NCBI GenBank assembly: GCA_965248235.1
Contig: CBDFIU010000004.1
Coordinates: forward strand, 1,364,001 to 1,428,000
Direction: 5' to 3'
DNA: 64,000 bases
Source: UBA6623 sp965248235
GTDB taxonomy: Bacteria > Acidobacteriota > Terriglobia > Bryobacterales > UBA6623
How positions within the stretch are numbered: position 1 is the first letter of the stretch; each line of letters begins with the position of its first letter. The notes beneath the pieces were generated by a model, which had not been told where the DNA came from, made no database searches, and was given only the letters and a program-made list of their open reading frames with translations. Positions 46,673-55,599 of this stretch are shown in pieces. A program made the translations under genes and the position numbers.

Positions 46673-48667
46673 ATGAAAACGCGAATCAAATCCTTCGGGT
46701 TCCTCCTGTTTCTAACAGCCTCCTCGGCTTGGTCCCAGCAGCCTTTTCAAAACGCGCCGCCGGGGGTCGAAGAGGCGCTCCGCGCACGTGTCTCGGAGTA
46801 CTTCACGCTGTTTGGGCAAGGCAAGTTTCGTCAAGCGGAAGCCTTCGTCACCGAGGAATCCAAGGAAACCTTCTATGTGATGAACAAAGTCCGCAATATG
46901 GGCTTTTCGATCAAGAGGATCACCTTTGCCGACGACGTCAAGAGCGCGCAGGTCTTAGCTACCCTCTTGACGATGATGCCCATGATGGGCAGTAAGCCCG
47001 TCCCCTTCCCGGCTTCCACGCCATGGAAACTGGTTGACGGGGTGTGGTACGCCCACTTTCCCCAGCCCAAGCCGGGCGAGGTCATCGATACGCCCTTCGG
47101 CCCAAAAACGGTCACCGAGCCCACAATGGCGCCGCGCATGCCCATCGAAACCGCGCCTCGGCCGAGCGTGAAATCGGTCGGAAAAATGTTCCATCTCGAC
47201 CGCGATGCGATCGAGTTTCCGACCAGCTCTCCCGGGCCGATGACCAAAACCATCTCGATCGAAAACCGGTCACGGGGTAAGTTGACCGTTCGCCATTTGT
47301 CCAAGGCGATCAAGGGCGTGGATGTCATGCTGACGCCGGCGGTAATTCCACCGGGAGAAACAGCAGCTCTTACGTTCACCTACCGACCCGCCGTCCGGCA
47401 GTTGCGGCGGAAATTCAGCCCGCGATTTCTCATTAAGCCTATCGCGCGGCACTTCGTTGTCAAGCTGCGTTTCAAGGACCGCGAGTCAGCGTACCAGGAT
47501 CAAGCCGGCGTGAGGTATGGCGAAGCCGTGATGGTAACCGCCGAAGGCCGGCAATCGCTCGACATCACCGACTTGACGCCGGGCGAGACGTACCGTGTAT
47601 CCGCGCGCGCCAAGATGATTGAAGGCGATGAAGGCGAAATCTACCTCGCCGTCCAAGGAGGCAGTCGCCACGCCGCGGTGATGAGCGGCCCCATCCAACT
47701 CGCCGCCGGCGAGGAGCGGACGTTCATCGCCGATTTTGCCGCGAACAGCAACGCTAGGATGCGAATCGATCTCGGGTACACAGGCGGTTTGGGTCGGGTG
47801 AGCTGGAGCGAGGTGGCCTTGACCCCGAGGCTGCAATTGAATCCCCCTGTTGCCAACGCGGATTTCGAGAACCCCTTTCTTCATCCTTGGAAGCGATCGT
47901 CGACAGTGCAGGCCAAGGTCACGAACTCACCGGTACGCACGGGTAGAGGCAGTCTCGAACTCAGCGGCGGGGTCGGGTACCTGTATCAGGATGTGACCGG
48001 GCTAAGCCCCGGGCGTCTCTACGAAGTCAGGGCGTGGGTGCGATCCGCCGAGGGCCGGTCGGCCATGGCGGCCCTGGGATTGCACGACAATCAAAACGAG
48101 CACAAGAGCTCGTCGGCCATACGCCGAGTGTCGGCTTCCGAATTCGAACTGCTCACCGTGCCCTTTACGCCGTCGAAAACAGGGGTCGTCCGCATTCACC
48201 TCACCTACCATGGGGGCGACGGCCCGGCCTATTTCGACGACGTGACCGTGCGCGAAACCGGGACGCCCAACGGCGGCTTCGAGGACGCTTCCCTGGCGCC
48301 CTGGGTTTCGTACGGAGAAGCCGAGACGGCCATCGAAAATGAGATGGTGTTCAGCGGCTCCCAAAGTTTGGCGCAAAGCGGCGCGGCCGGAGGTGTTTCT
48401 CAACCGATTGCCAACCTCGACCCCAAGAAACGCTACCAGGTAATCGCCTGGGGGCGCGCCGCGTCGGAAGCCGATGCGCGCGCCGTCTTAAAATTGGGTG
48501 ACGGCCGCCTGCAAGACGGGCCGCGAACGGTATCCACGGAACATTTCGAGGCCTTCGCGGTGGACTTTGAGCCCGATGCCGACGGCACGATCGATCTCGC
48601 CCTGGAGCGGGTAGGTGGATCCGGCGCGATCTATTGGGACGACATCTTCGTCCGAGAACGCCGCTGA
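46673..48667 (+). CDS. Exported protein with carbohydrate-binding-like domains, function unknown
   Basis: A 664-residue protein from ATG 46673 with a signal peptide (IKSFGFLLFLTASSAWS). The N-terminal region (about 25-160) is mixed alpha/beta and resembles NTF2-like or DUF domains (EYFTLFGQGKFRQAEAFVTE). A beta-sandwich (about 170-270) follows. The C-terminal half has three CBM4/9-like jelly-roll repeats, each ending in an Asp-containing motif such as AYFDDVTVRE and AIYWDDIFVRER. No catalytic motif is visible. A TATAAT box at 46640-46645 stands 27 bp upstream of the start, with no clear -35. Confidence 0.65.
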   Translation: MKTRIKSFGFLLFLTASSAWSQQPFQNAPPGVEEALRARVSEYFTLFGQGKFRQAEAFVTEESKETFYVMNKVRNMGFSIKRITFADDVKSAQVLATLLTMMPMMGSKPVPFPASTPWKLVDGVWYAHFPQPKPGEVIDTPFGPKTVTEPTMAPRMPIETAPRPSVKSVGKMFHLDRDAIEFPTSSPGPMTKTISIENRSRGKLTVRHLSKAIKGVDVMLTPAVIPPGETAALTFTYRPAVRQLRRKFSPRFLIKPIARHFVVKLRFKDRESAYQDQAGVRYGEAVMVTAEGRQSLDITDLTPGETYRVSARAKMIEGDEGEIYLAVQGGSRHAAVMSGPIQLAAGEERTFIADFAANSNARMRIDLGYTGGLGRVSWSEVALTPRLQLNPPVANADFENPFLHPWKRSSTVQAKVTNSPVRTGRGSLELSGGVGYLYQDVTGLSPGRLYEVRAWVRSAEGRSAMAALGLHDNQNEHKSSSAIRRVSASEFELLTVPFTPSKTGVVRIHLTYHGGDGPAYFDDVTVRETGTPNGGFEDASLAPWVSYGEAETAIENEMVFSGSQSLAQSGAAGGVSQPIANLDPKKRYQVIAWGRAASEADARAVLKLGDGRLQDGPRTVSTEHFEAFAVDFEPDADGTIDLALERVGGSGAIYWDDIFVRERR

Positions 48668-48720
48668 GAGCGCTCCACGGCGCCGTTGTTCTCCGGTCGG
48701 CGAAATCCGGCCGCGGGGAT

Positions 48721-50142
48721 CTAGCTCACGATCTCGTGAATCACTTCGCCGTGAACGTCGGTCAAGCGGCGGTCGATGCCGTTGTGGCGGAAGGTGAGCC
48801 TTTTGTGATCGATGCCGAGCAGGTGCAAGACCGTGGCATGGGCGTCGTAGCAATAGATCGGGTTCTCGGCGGCTTGGTAGGACCATTCATCGCTCGCCCC
48901 ATACGTGACGCCGCCTCGCACGCCGCCGCCGGCAAGCCAACTCGTAAAGGTGAAGGGGTTGTGATCACGTCCCTTGGCTCCCTGGCTGCAGGGCATGCGC
49001 CCGAACTCGGTGGTCCAATAGACGATCGTATCATCGAGCAAGCCGCGGGCTTTTAGGTCTTTGAGCAAGGCCCCGGCGGGTTGGTCCATGCCCTTGGCCA
49101 TGCCGCCGTGATCCTTGACGAGGTCTTCATGGCTGTCCCAATTGCGACGCGGGAAACCGTTGTCGGCGCCGCTCCATAGCTGAATAAAGCGAACGCCGCG
49201 TTCGAGCAGACGCCGCGCGACCAGGCAACTGAGGCCGAAATCGGCGGTGATGTCTTGGTCGAGCCCATAGAGCTTTTTCGTCGCTTCCGACTCGCCGGAG
49301 ACATCCAGCACTTCCGGCGCGCTGACTTGCAGCTTGGCCGCCATCTCATAAGACTGAATGCGTGCTTCGAGCCGCGAATCACCGGGACGCTCGCCGAGAT
49401 GCACGCGGTTGAGTTTTTCGAGGGTTTCGAGCGTGTCGGCCTCGGCGGCGGGCGTGATGAACTTCGCCGTTTCGGGAGGAAACAAATCGTGAATCGCATT
49501 CGGCCGGCCGACCCGCATCATGGTTCCTTGATTCGAGGCCGGGAGAAACCCCGCCGAATGATTGCCCGGCCCGTTGGGTGCGAAGCCGCGGGTGTCGGGG
49601 ACGACGACGAACGTCGGCAACTCGTCGGTCATCGACCCCAGCCCGTAAGAAACCCAAGCACCCATGCTGGGGAAGCCCGGCACGACAAACCCCGTGTTTT
49701 GCATGAAGGTGGCCGGCCCGTGGACGTTCGATTTCGAGATCATCGAAGGCAGAAAAGCGATATCGTCGACACAGCCGGCCAGGTGCGGCACGAGGCTGCT
49801 GACCCACTTGCCCGATTCGCCGTGCTGCTTCCATTCCCAGGGGCTTTGCATCACCGGCCCGGGCTCGCTTTGGAACAGCTCGACCTTGCCCCCGGGATCG
49901 AATTTCTCGCCGTTCTTTTGGATCAGCAGCGGTTTGTAATCAAACGTGTCGCACTGGCTCGCCGCGCCGGACATGAATAGCTGCACGACGCGCTTGGCCT
50001 TGGCCCGGTGATGCAGCCCGCCGTTGAGGTCTTCGCGGGACTCGGGGGTTGCGGCGAGCGCGCCGGAATGGCCGAGCAGATGTGCCAGCGCCACGCCGCC
50101 TAGACCGCCTCCCGACTGCCACAAGAATTGACGGCGGTCCAT
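48721..50142 (-). CDS. DUF1501 family protein, second copy
   Basis: A 473-residue protein from ATG 50142 with a twin-arginine-like signal (MDRRQFLWQSGGGLGGVALA). It shows the same family features as the first copy: VVQLFMSGAASQCDTFDYKP, YWTTEFGRMPCSQG and GRDHNPFTFTSWLAGGGVRG. Unlike the pair at 24749-29149 it has no PSD1 gene next to it. The first Gly-Gly of the HGGPSQ motif is replaced by SGAASQ. The substrate is unknown. Confidence 0.87.
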   Translation of the reverse strand: MDRRQFLWQSGGGLGGVALAHLLGHSGALAATPESREDLNGGLHHRAKAKRVVQLFMSGAASQCDTFDYKPLLIQKNGEKFDPGGKVELFQSEPGPVMQSPWEWKQHGESGKWVSSLVPHLAGCVDDIAFLPSMISKSNVHGPATFMQNTGFVVPGFPSMGAWVSYGLGSMTDELPTFVVVPDTRGFAPNGPGNHSAGFLPASNQGTMMRVGRPNAIHDLFPPETAKFITPAAEADTLETLEKLNRVHLGERPGDSRLEARIQSYEMAAKLQVSAPEVLDVSGESEATKKLYGLDQDITADFGLSCLVARRLLERGVRFIQLWSGADNGFPRRNWDSHEDLVKDHGGMAKGMDQPAGALLKDLKARGLLDDTIVYWTTEFGRMPCSQGAKGRDHNPFTFTSWLAGGGVRGGVTYGASDEWSYQAAENPIYCYDAHATVLHLLGIDHKRLTFRHNGIDRRLTDVHGEVIHEIVS

Positions 50143-50394
50143 TGACTTGCGATTTCCGAACGAGAGCCGTTCGGAAAGGCCTTTCGCGTTTCTGAAAGTT
50201 CCCATCTCAAAGCCCGGCTGGGACCAGGTCCCTGTCGCTGCTCGGATCCGTGAGCAACGCTGGAGCATCGATTAGCTTCAGATCGATCAGCTTCAGATTG
50301 TCAGACCCGGCCGGGATTGTCCAGCGGCCGCGGATTTCTTCTCAAATTCGCCCTCTCCCCGGCCGATAAACCTATGGTAGGGGGGCGTGAAGAC

Positions 50395-51008
50395 ATGGAA
50401 TAAGTAGCCATTCGCGAGCATCGCCGCTGGCCGAGGGCGAAAATCGACAAGCAGGGACACGTCAATCTCTGTTACCTCGATGATAAGGGAAAGGCCCAAC
50501 TGATCTCGGTCGAGGTTTGTGACGTTAGTCAAGGCGGCTTGGGTGTCGAGTCGCCGGTGGATTTCAAGGTCGGATCACGCGTATCCGTCAGCAGTACGAT
50601 GGCGAACGCCCGCGCCACGGTCACTCAATGCCGCCATGTCGACGGCGGCCGCTGCCAGATCGGACTCGCCGTCGAAACGACGTCGGGCGAGCCCGAGAAG
50701 CGGCGCGGCGTTTGGCACACGACCCCCTATGGTCACACCCTCGCCATCAACCGGCCGATGTGCGCGATGTTGGAGATCCCCAGCTCGGAAGATCTCGTCG
50801 CGCGGCCCTACGGCTCGTTCGTCCATGAATCGCTCGAAACCACCATGGACGCGCATCGCTGCATCCCTTTTGCTCGGAGGCGGAGTTGGTGGGAGAAAAG
50901 GGCAAGGTGCATCACGTCTTCGTGGAGGAAGAGCCGCTGTTCCGTCACGACGGCGAGCTCAAGGGCTATCTGCGGAGTTTCACCGACTTGGCGATGCTGC
51001 GGGCTTAG
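50395..51008 (+). pseudogene. PilZ-domain protein, early stop and frameshift
   Basis: ATG 50395 follows a GGGGGG ribosome site, but the third codon is TAA. The same frame then encodes a PilZ domain: the c-di-GMP motifs RRWPR (RxxxR) and DVSQGGLG (DxSxxG) are intact, followed by CRHVDGGRCQIGLAVE. Near 50860-50870 the frame is lost; the protein-like continuation in another frame is EAELVGEKGKVHHVFVEEEP to the stop at 51006-51008. PilZ proteins bind cyclic di-GMP and control motility or export. Two lesions make it a likely pseudogene. Confidence 0.7.
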
Positions 51009-51092
51009 GAACAACCGTGCGATTCAGGGGTTGACCGGAGTGAACGAACGGCGTTCGCCGCCGCCGTCTTGCGGAGGACGGTTCGGAAAAGC

Positions 51093-51890
51093 CTACAGCA
51101 GTTTTTCAAACTGATCCCGCACGCGAATCTTGTCCGCCTCGTCTCCAAAACCGAGACTAAACCAGCTCTCGTAACCCTCTTTCTTCAGCCGTCCGAAAAG
51201 GGCGGGGAAGTCGATGTTCCCCTCTCCCGGCACCAGGTGGACTTCGTATTCGCCGGTATTGTCGTTGAGGCGCACTTGCCCGATCTTGTCCGCTCCAAAG
51301 GCGTCAAGAAAGCCGGCCCAACCCTCCGGAACCAGGTGCCCATGCGGGGCGTTGAAAGCCCATTTTAAGTTGGGTGAATCGAGCGCGTCCCAGAACCGCC
51401 GCATCTCTTCGACGTTGTGCGGCAAGTAGTGAATCTCCGACCGATCAGGCTCCTTGTTGTGATTTTCGAGAAAGATGTCGATGTGCTTTTGCTCGGCGCG
51501 ATCGAGGAGCCGCCGAATGCGCGAGATAGCCGCCGGCAGTCGCCGTTCGAAATCCCCAAAATGGTAGCCGCCGTGCGCGACCAGCCAACCCGCCCCGAGC
51601 CGCTGAGCCAAATCGAGATTCGCGAATAGATATTCGTCGACGGCTTCGCGAACGATCGGTACGTCCTCGGCGTTGCTGATGGCGGAGGTCGGGTGCAGGC
51701 CCACTTCAACGCGGTGCTTTTCGCAGAGGCGGCGCACGTCGGTGATACGCCGGTTGTTGAATGAGGCGAGGGAGTTGGGCTCGCGGTCGGCGTTGAAATC
51801 GATGTAGCGGAAGCCGTTCTCTCCCGCCCAGCGAATGTAGTCTTCGAGGGGTTTGTCTCCCGGCGCGTTGAAGCCGAAACGATCGCTCAT
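51093..51890 (-). CDS. Sugar phosphate isomerase/epimerase-like TIM barrel protein
   Basis: A 265-residue protein from ATG 51890. The fold is the AP endonuclease 2-like TIM barrel: YIRWAGENGFRYIDFNAD at the start, RVEVGLHPTS, GAGWLVAHGGYHFGDFE, DIFLENHN with the metal-binding Glu, and WAFNAPHGHL. No signal peptide is visible. The substrate cannot be named from sequence. The open frame continues upstream to 52439, but that segment is antisense to the next gene. Confidence 0.75.
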   Translation of the reverse strand: MSDRFGFNAPGDKPLEDYIRWAGENGFRYIDFNADREPNSLASFNNRRITDVRRLCEKHRVEVGLHPTSAISNAEDVPIVREAVDEYLFANLDLAQRLGAGWLVAHGGYHFGDFERRLPAAISRIRRLLDRAEQKHIDIFLENHNKEPDRSEIHYLPHNVEEMRRFWDALDSPNLKWAFNAPHGHLVPEGWAGFLDAFGADKIGQVRLNDNTGEYEVHLVPGEGNIDFPALFGRLKKEGYESWFSLGFGDEADKIRVRDQFEKLL

Positions 51891-51956
51891 GGTGTTTTCT
51901 CCGGGCCGAGCCGGATTCATTCTAACAGCGCCTCGGTCTGCGACAATGGGTAGACC

Positions 51957-54590
51957 TTGCGGGCGTTCGTCAATACTCCGCGAAAAGTTCTCCTTGGATG
52001 CTTGCCCGCCCTGGCGATTTCCTTCGCCGCCTGCTCGGAGTCTTCTCCCTCGAAAGGCCCCTACGACAGCGACCCTCTGGAGCCCGCGCGGGCGCTCGAA
52101 AGCTTGGAAATCGTCGAAGGTTTTCGCATCGAGACGGTCGCCGCCGAACCCGAAGTCATCGATCCTGTTGCCATCGCTTTCGATGAAAACGGCAATTTGT
52201 GGGTCGCCGAGATGCCCGACTTGCCATTCGACCCGCCGGAGGCCGAACCGCCCCGCGGCCGCATCCGATTTCTCGAAGACCGAGACAGCGACGGGCGTTT
52301 CGAGACGGCTTCGGTGTTCGCCGACGAACTCCGCCAGGCGAGCAGCGTTCTGCCCTGGCGCGGCGGTGTGTTCGTTGCCGCTGCCCGTGAAATCCTCTAT
52401 CTCCGAGACACAAACGGTGACGGCAAGGCTGATGAGCACGAAGTTTGGTTTGAAGGGTTGGTCTCGACCGGAGCGTCCTCCGCGGTCGCTGTCGGGAGTC
52501 TGCGCCTCGGTGTCGATAACTGGATCTACGCCGCCAACGGCGGCAGGGAAGGCGAAATTACTTCACCCAAATGGCCCGAGCGGCCGGCGGTCCGGGTCGG
52601 CGGCGGCGACTTTCGTTTTCATCCGATCGATGGGCTTTTCGAGGCTGTCGCGGGACCCTCGCAGTCGGGCATGTCGTTCGACGCCTGGGGCAACCGCTTC
52701 GTCACGGACGGCATATCGCACTTACGGCATGCCGTGTTCCCGGCTCGCTACCTCTCGGGGAAAACGCTTTTCGAGTTGCCTTCGCCGCTCGAAGACGTGA
52801 CCGCCCACGACGCCGCCGCAACGGTGATCTTCCCGCTCACCGAAGAGCGGAAATGGCGTAACCGGCCAACCGAGGCAAGGCAACGGAGTGATGAAGATTC
52901 CCAACCCGGGCGGGCACACCAACCAGCGCGACATTTTTCCGCCGCCGCCGGAGCGACGGTATATCTTGGCGACTCGTTTCCCACCGAGTATGCCGGCAGC
53001 GTCTTTACCGCCGACACGGCCGCGAACTTGGTCCATCGCGACGTGCTTTCGTCCCAGGGCGTCACTTTCCGCGCGGACCGTTCCCCGCAAGGCCGCGAGT
53101 TTCTAGCCTCGACCGACGCCTGGTTTCGCCCGGTGAACTTCGCCAACGGGCCCGACGGCAATCTCTACGTTGTCGATTTCTATCGCGACTACATCGAGGA
53201 TCCCGATTCTATCCCGGAAGCGATCAAGCAGGAAGTCGAGATCGATTTCGATCGGGGCAATGACCGCGGCAGAATCTACCGCATCGTCGCGGGCCGAGCG
53301 GCCTCGCCCCGCAAGCTGCCGGGCGAGGCCGACGCCGAAGAGTTGGTCGAGATGCTCGGCCACGCGAACGGCCGGCACCGGCGCGGCGCGCAGCGCCTGC
53401 TCATCGAGCGGGCCGACCGCGCGGTGGTCCCGAGCATCGAGCAACAGGCCGTGAACGCCGCATCGCCTCCGGCTCGCCTACACGCCTTATGGACGCTCAA
53501 AGGACTGGACTCTCTCGACGCCGCCCTGGTGCGTTCGGCCTTGCGCGATGACGATCCGCGCATTCGCGAACATGCCCTGCGCTTGGCGGAGGACTTTCTG
53601 CCCGAGTTGGGAAACGCGGTCACGGCCCGTCTCGGCGAGACGGACCCGCGGGCGCGTTTTCAACTTGCCCTGACCCTCGGAAAGATCGACGGCAATCACC
53701 GGCCTCTGGCCAAGCTTGCTTCCGCGGGTGTCGAGGATCGCCGGATGCGGGCGGCGCTTCTCGTCTCGGCCGGACCGCGTTCGCTGCAAGTCTTGACGCG
53801 GATGCTCGTGCGACACCGCGATTTCTTCACCGAACCGACAGCCGAGAAGCGACAATTCATCGCGGGCTTAACGTCTCGGATCGGAGCGGGGCGGGGAGCC
53901 AACGACGTGACCATGCTGCTGATCACCTTGGACGGCAGCCCGGTGATTCGTCGCGATCCGTGGCTGGAGACGACCCTCGAAGGGCTGGCGAAGGGTTTGG
54001 GGCGTCCGAGCGAGAAACGTCTCCGAGTCCCCTCGGCGGAGCATGTTCTAGCGAGTTTGCTGCGTCATCGCAGCGAGGCTGTGCGGACGGCCGCGGCCAA
54101 TGCCTGTCAATACCTCGTGTTCCCCGAGTTCACGAGTATGGCGCTGGTGAGCGCTCGCGACGAAAGTCTTCCGATCGAGAAGCGCGCGCGGGCGGTCGGC
54201 TACTTGCGGGGCGGCAGCTTGCGGGCCGTCGGGTCCACTCTGGGCGCAATCATCGAGTCGTCTTCACCGCGAGAGGTCAAAGACGCGGCGGTCGAGGCGG
54301 TGGGGCAATTTGATGATCCCGCCGTGGGAGAGATGTTGACCGCGGGGTGGTCGGGGTTTTCGCCGGAAACGCGCAACCGCGCGATGCGAACCCTGCTTCG
54401 TCGCCCTGAGTGGATCAGCGTATGGCTTGCCGCGGCCGAGGCGGGCTCGGTCGACATCGCAAGCATTGACGAGGTTGATCGAACCCGTCTTCGCGAGCAC
54501 CCCGATCCGGCTATTCGAGAACGGGCGACCGCCTTGACGACGACCGAATCGAGCCGAGCCACGCAACCCAAACCAAGCCTCGAACCTTAG
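51957..54590 (+). CDS. PVC-type dehydrogenase-like beta-propeller protein with HEAT repeats
   Basis: An 877-residue protein, probably a lipoprotein: CLPALAISFAAC is a lipobox-like signal. The propeller (about residues 45-440) has GFRIETVAAEPEVIDPVAIA, GVDNWIYAANGG and MSFDAWGNRFVTDGISH, the signature of the membrane-bound dehydrogenase-like family. HEAT-like repeats fill the C-terminal half (RLHALWTLKGLDSLDAALVR and on). Family members often end in a cytochrome c CXXCH domain; none is present here. The start TTG 51957 is the only in-frame option and is weak. Confidence 0.72.
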   Translation: MRAFVNTPRKVLLGCLPALAISFAACSESSPSKGPYDSDPLEPARALESLEIVEGFRIETVAAEPEVIDPVAIAFDENGNLWVAEMPDLPFDPPEAEPPRGRIRFLEDRDSDGRFETASVFADELRQASSVLPWRGGVFVAAAREILYLRDTNGDGKADEHEVWFEGLVSTGASSAVAVGSLRLGVDNWIYAANGGREGEITSPKWPERPAVRVGGGDFRFHPIDGLFEAVAGPSQSGMSFDAWGNRFVTDGISHLRHAVFPARYLSGKTLFELPSPLEDVTAHDAAATVIFPLTEERKWRNRPTEARQRSDEDSQPGRAHQPARHFSAAAGATVYLGDSFPTEYAGSVFTADTAANLVHRDVLSSQGVTFRADRSPQGREFLASTDAWFRPVNFANGPDGNLYVVDFYRDYIEDPDSIPEAIKQEVEIDFDRGNDRGRIYRIVAGRAASPRKLPGEADAEELVEMLGHANGRHRRGAQRLLIERADRAVVPSIEQQAVNAASPPARLHALWTLKGLDSLDAALVRSALRDDDPRIREHALRLAEDFLPELGNAVTARLGETDPRARFQLALTLGKIDGNHRPLAKLASAGVEDRRMRAALLVSAGPRSLQVLTRMLVRHRDFFTEPTAEKRQFIAGLTSRIGAGRGANDVTMLLITLDGSPVIRRDPWLETTLEGLAKGLGRPSEKRLRVPSAEHVLASLLRHRSEAVRTAAANACQYLVFPEFTSMALVSARDESLPIEKRARAVGYLRGGSLRAVGSTLGAIIESSSPREVKDAAVEAVGQFDDPAVGEMLTAGWSGFSPETRNRAMRTLLRRPEWISVWLAAAEAGSVDIASIDEVDRTRLREHPDPAIRERATALTTTESSRATQPKPSLEP

Positions 54591-54939
54591 GTGCCGTGAA
54601 AATATGCTCCCATCGCGCACACACTGGAGACGCGGATTCAGAGCCCCGAGCGCAAGCGACGGGCCAAGGGCGTAGCGATTTCGAGTAGGCGGGATTCCCT
54701 ACGGTCGGAGCAGACCGCAGTGCCGAAGCGGTTCGCAGTTGCACTGCCCTTGGCCCGTCGCTTGCGCTCGGGGCTCTGAATCTTATGGTTGCGAATGTGT
54801 ACGCCGGGGCAAGATTTGAGGGGTTCTCGATTTTTGCACGGTTCTTATCGGACGAGCCCGCCCGACCCCAAGTAAAGTTGCGCGAGCGCGTCGAAACCCA
54901 GCCCCCGACACTAAACCGCACGAGGGCTAGAATGGGAAC
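54591..54939. other. Intergenic region with a large inverted repeat
   Basis: About 350 bp between the PVC-type gene and the YggS gene, with no gene seen. It is dominated by the perfect 37 bp inverted repeat at 54635-54782. Confidence 0.5.
54635..54782. repeat. Perfect 37 bp inverted repeat with 74 bp spacer
   Basis: 54635-54671 and 54746-54782 are exact reverse complements, including the core AGCGCAAGCG... as GAGCGCAAGCGACGGGCC on one arm. The spacer itself is unrelated and has smaller pairings. The arms could fold into a long cruciform or RNA hairpin, or be ends of a small mobile unit. Confidence 0.8.
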
Positions 54940-55599
54940 TTGATCACCGAAAGATTGGCGCGAGTTCGAGAGCGAGTCGCCGAGGCGGCTCGCAACGCCG
55001 GGCGCGACCCCGATGAAATTACGATCGTGGCCGTCTCGAAAGTGAAGCCCGCCCAGGATATCGTGGCTGCTTACGAGGCCGGACAGCGGCATTTCGGCGA
55101 GAACTACCTGCAGGAATTTCAGCGCAAACGAGCCGATCTACCGCCCCTTCCCGGTGCCGTCTTCCACATGATCGGAAGGCTGCAATCGAACAAAACCACC
55201 GCCGCTTCCGAACTGTTCGACGTCATCCAAACCGTTCACAGCGAAAAGATCGCACGGCGCCTCGATGACGCCGGGCGCGACCTCGACGTCTTTCTCGAGG
55301 TCAAACTATCCGAGGAAGAGAGCAAGAGCGGACTGGGGGAAGCCGACATCGCCGCCGTCAAGCAATTCACCGAAGCTTGCCCCCATCTCCGACTACGGGG
55401 GTTGATGGGAATGCCGCCTTGGCTTGAAGATCCCGAGAAGACTCGCCCTTATTTCCAACGCCTGCGACAGCTCGCCGAGCGCTACGGAGTGACTGAAATC
55501 TCGATGGGGATGAGCCGTGATCTCGAAGCGGCTGTCGAAGAGGGCTCCACGATGGTTCGTGTCGGCACCGCGATTTTCGGCAAGAGGCCCTCGCGGTGA
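54940..55599 (+). CDS. YggS-family pyridoxal phosphate homeostasis protein
   Basis: A 219-residue PLP-binding protein, starting at TTG 54940. ITIVAVSKVKPAQDIVAAYE contains the PLP-binding Lys; HFGENYLQEFQRKRADL, FHMIGRLQSNKT, LRGLMGMPPW and ISMGMSRDLEAAVEEGSTMV are the other conserved segments, ending with RVGTAIFG. It buffers free PLP and has no catalytic activity known. The stop overlaps the next start (GTGA), so the two genes are coupled. Confidence 0.9.
   Translation: MITERLARVRERVAEAARNAGRDPDEITIVAVSKVKPAQDIVAAYEAGQRHFGENYLQEFQRKRADLPPLPGAVFHMIGRLQSNKTTAASELFDVIQTVHSEKIARRLDDAGRDLDVFLEVKLSEEESKSGLGEADIAAVKQFTEACPHLRLRGLMGMPPWLEDPEKTRPYFQRLRQLAERYGVTEISMGMSRDLEAAVEEGSTMVRVGTAIFGKRPSR

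Noticed and set aside
51891..52439. N-terminal extension of the isomerase-like protein
   Set aside because: It overlaps the divergent PVC-type gene and lacks family similarity; ATG 51890 gives the expected barrel start.
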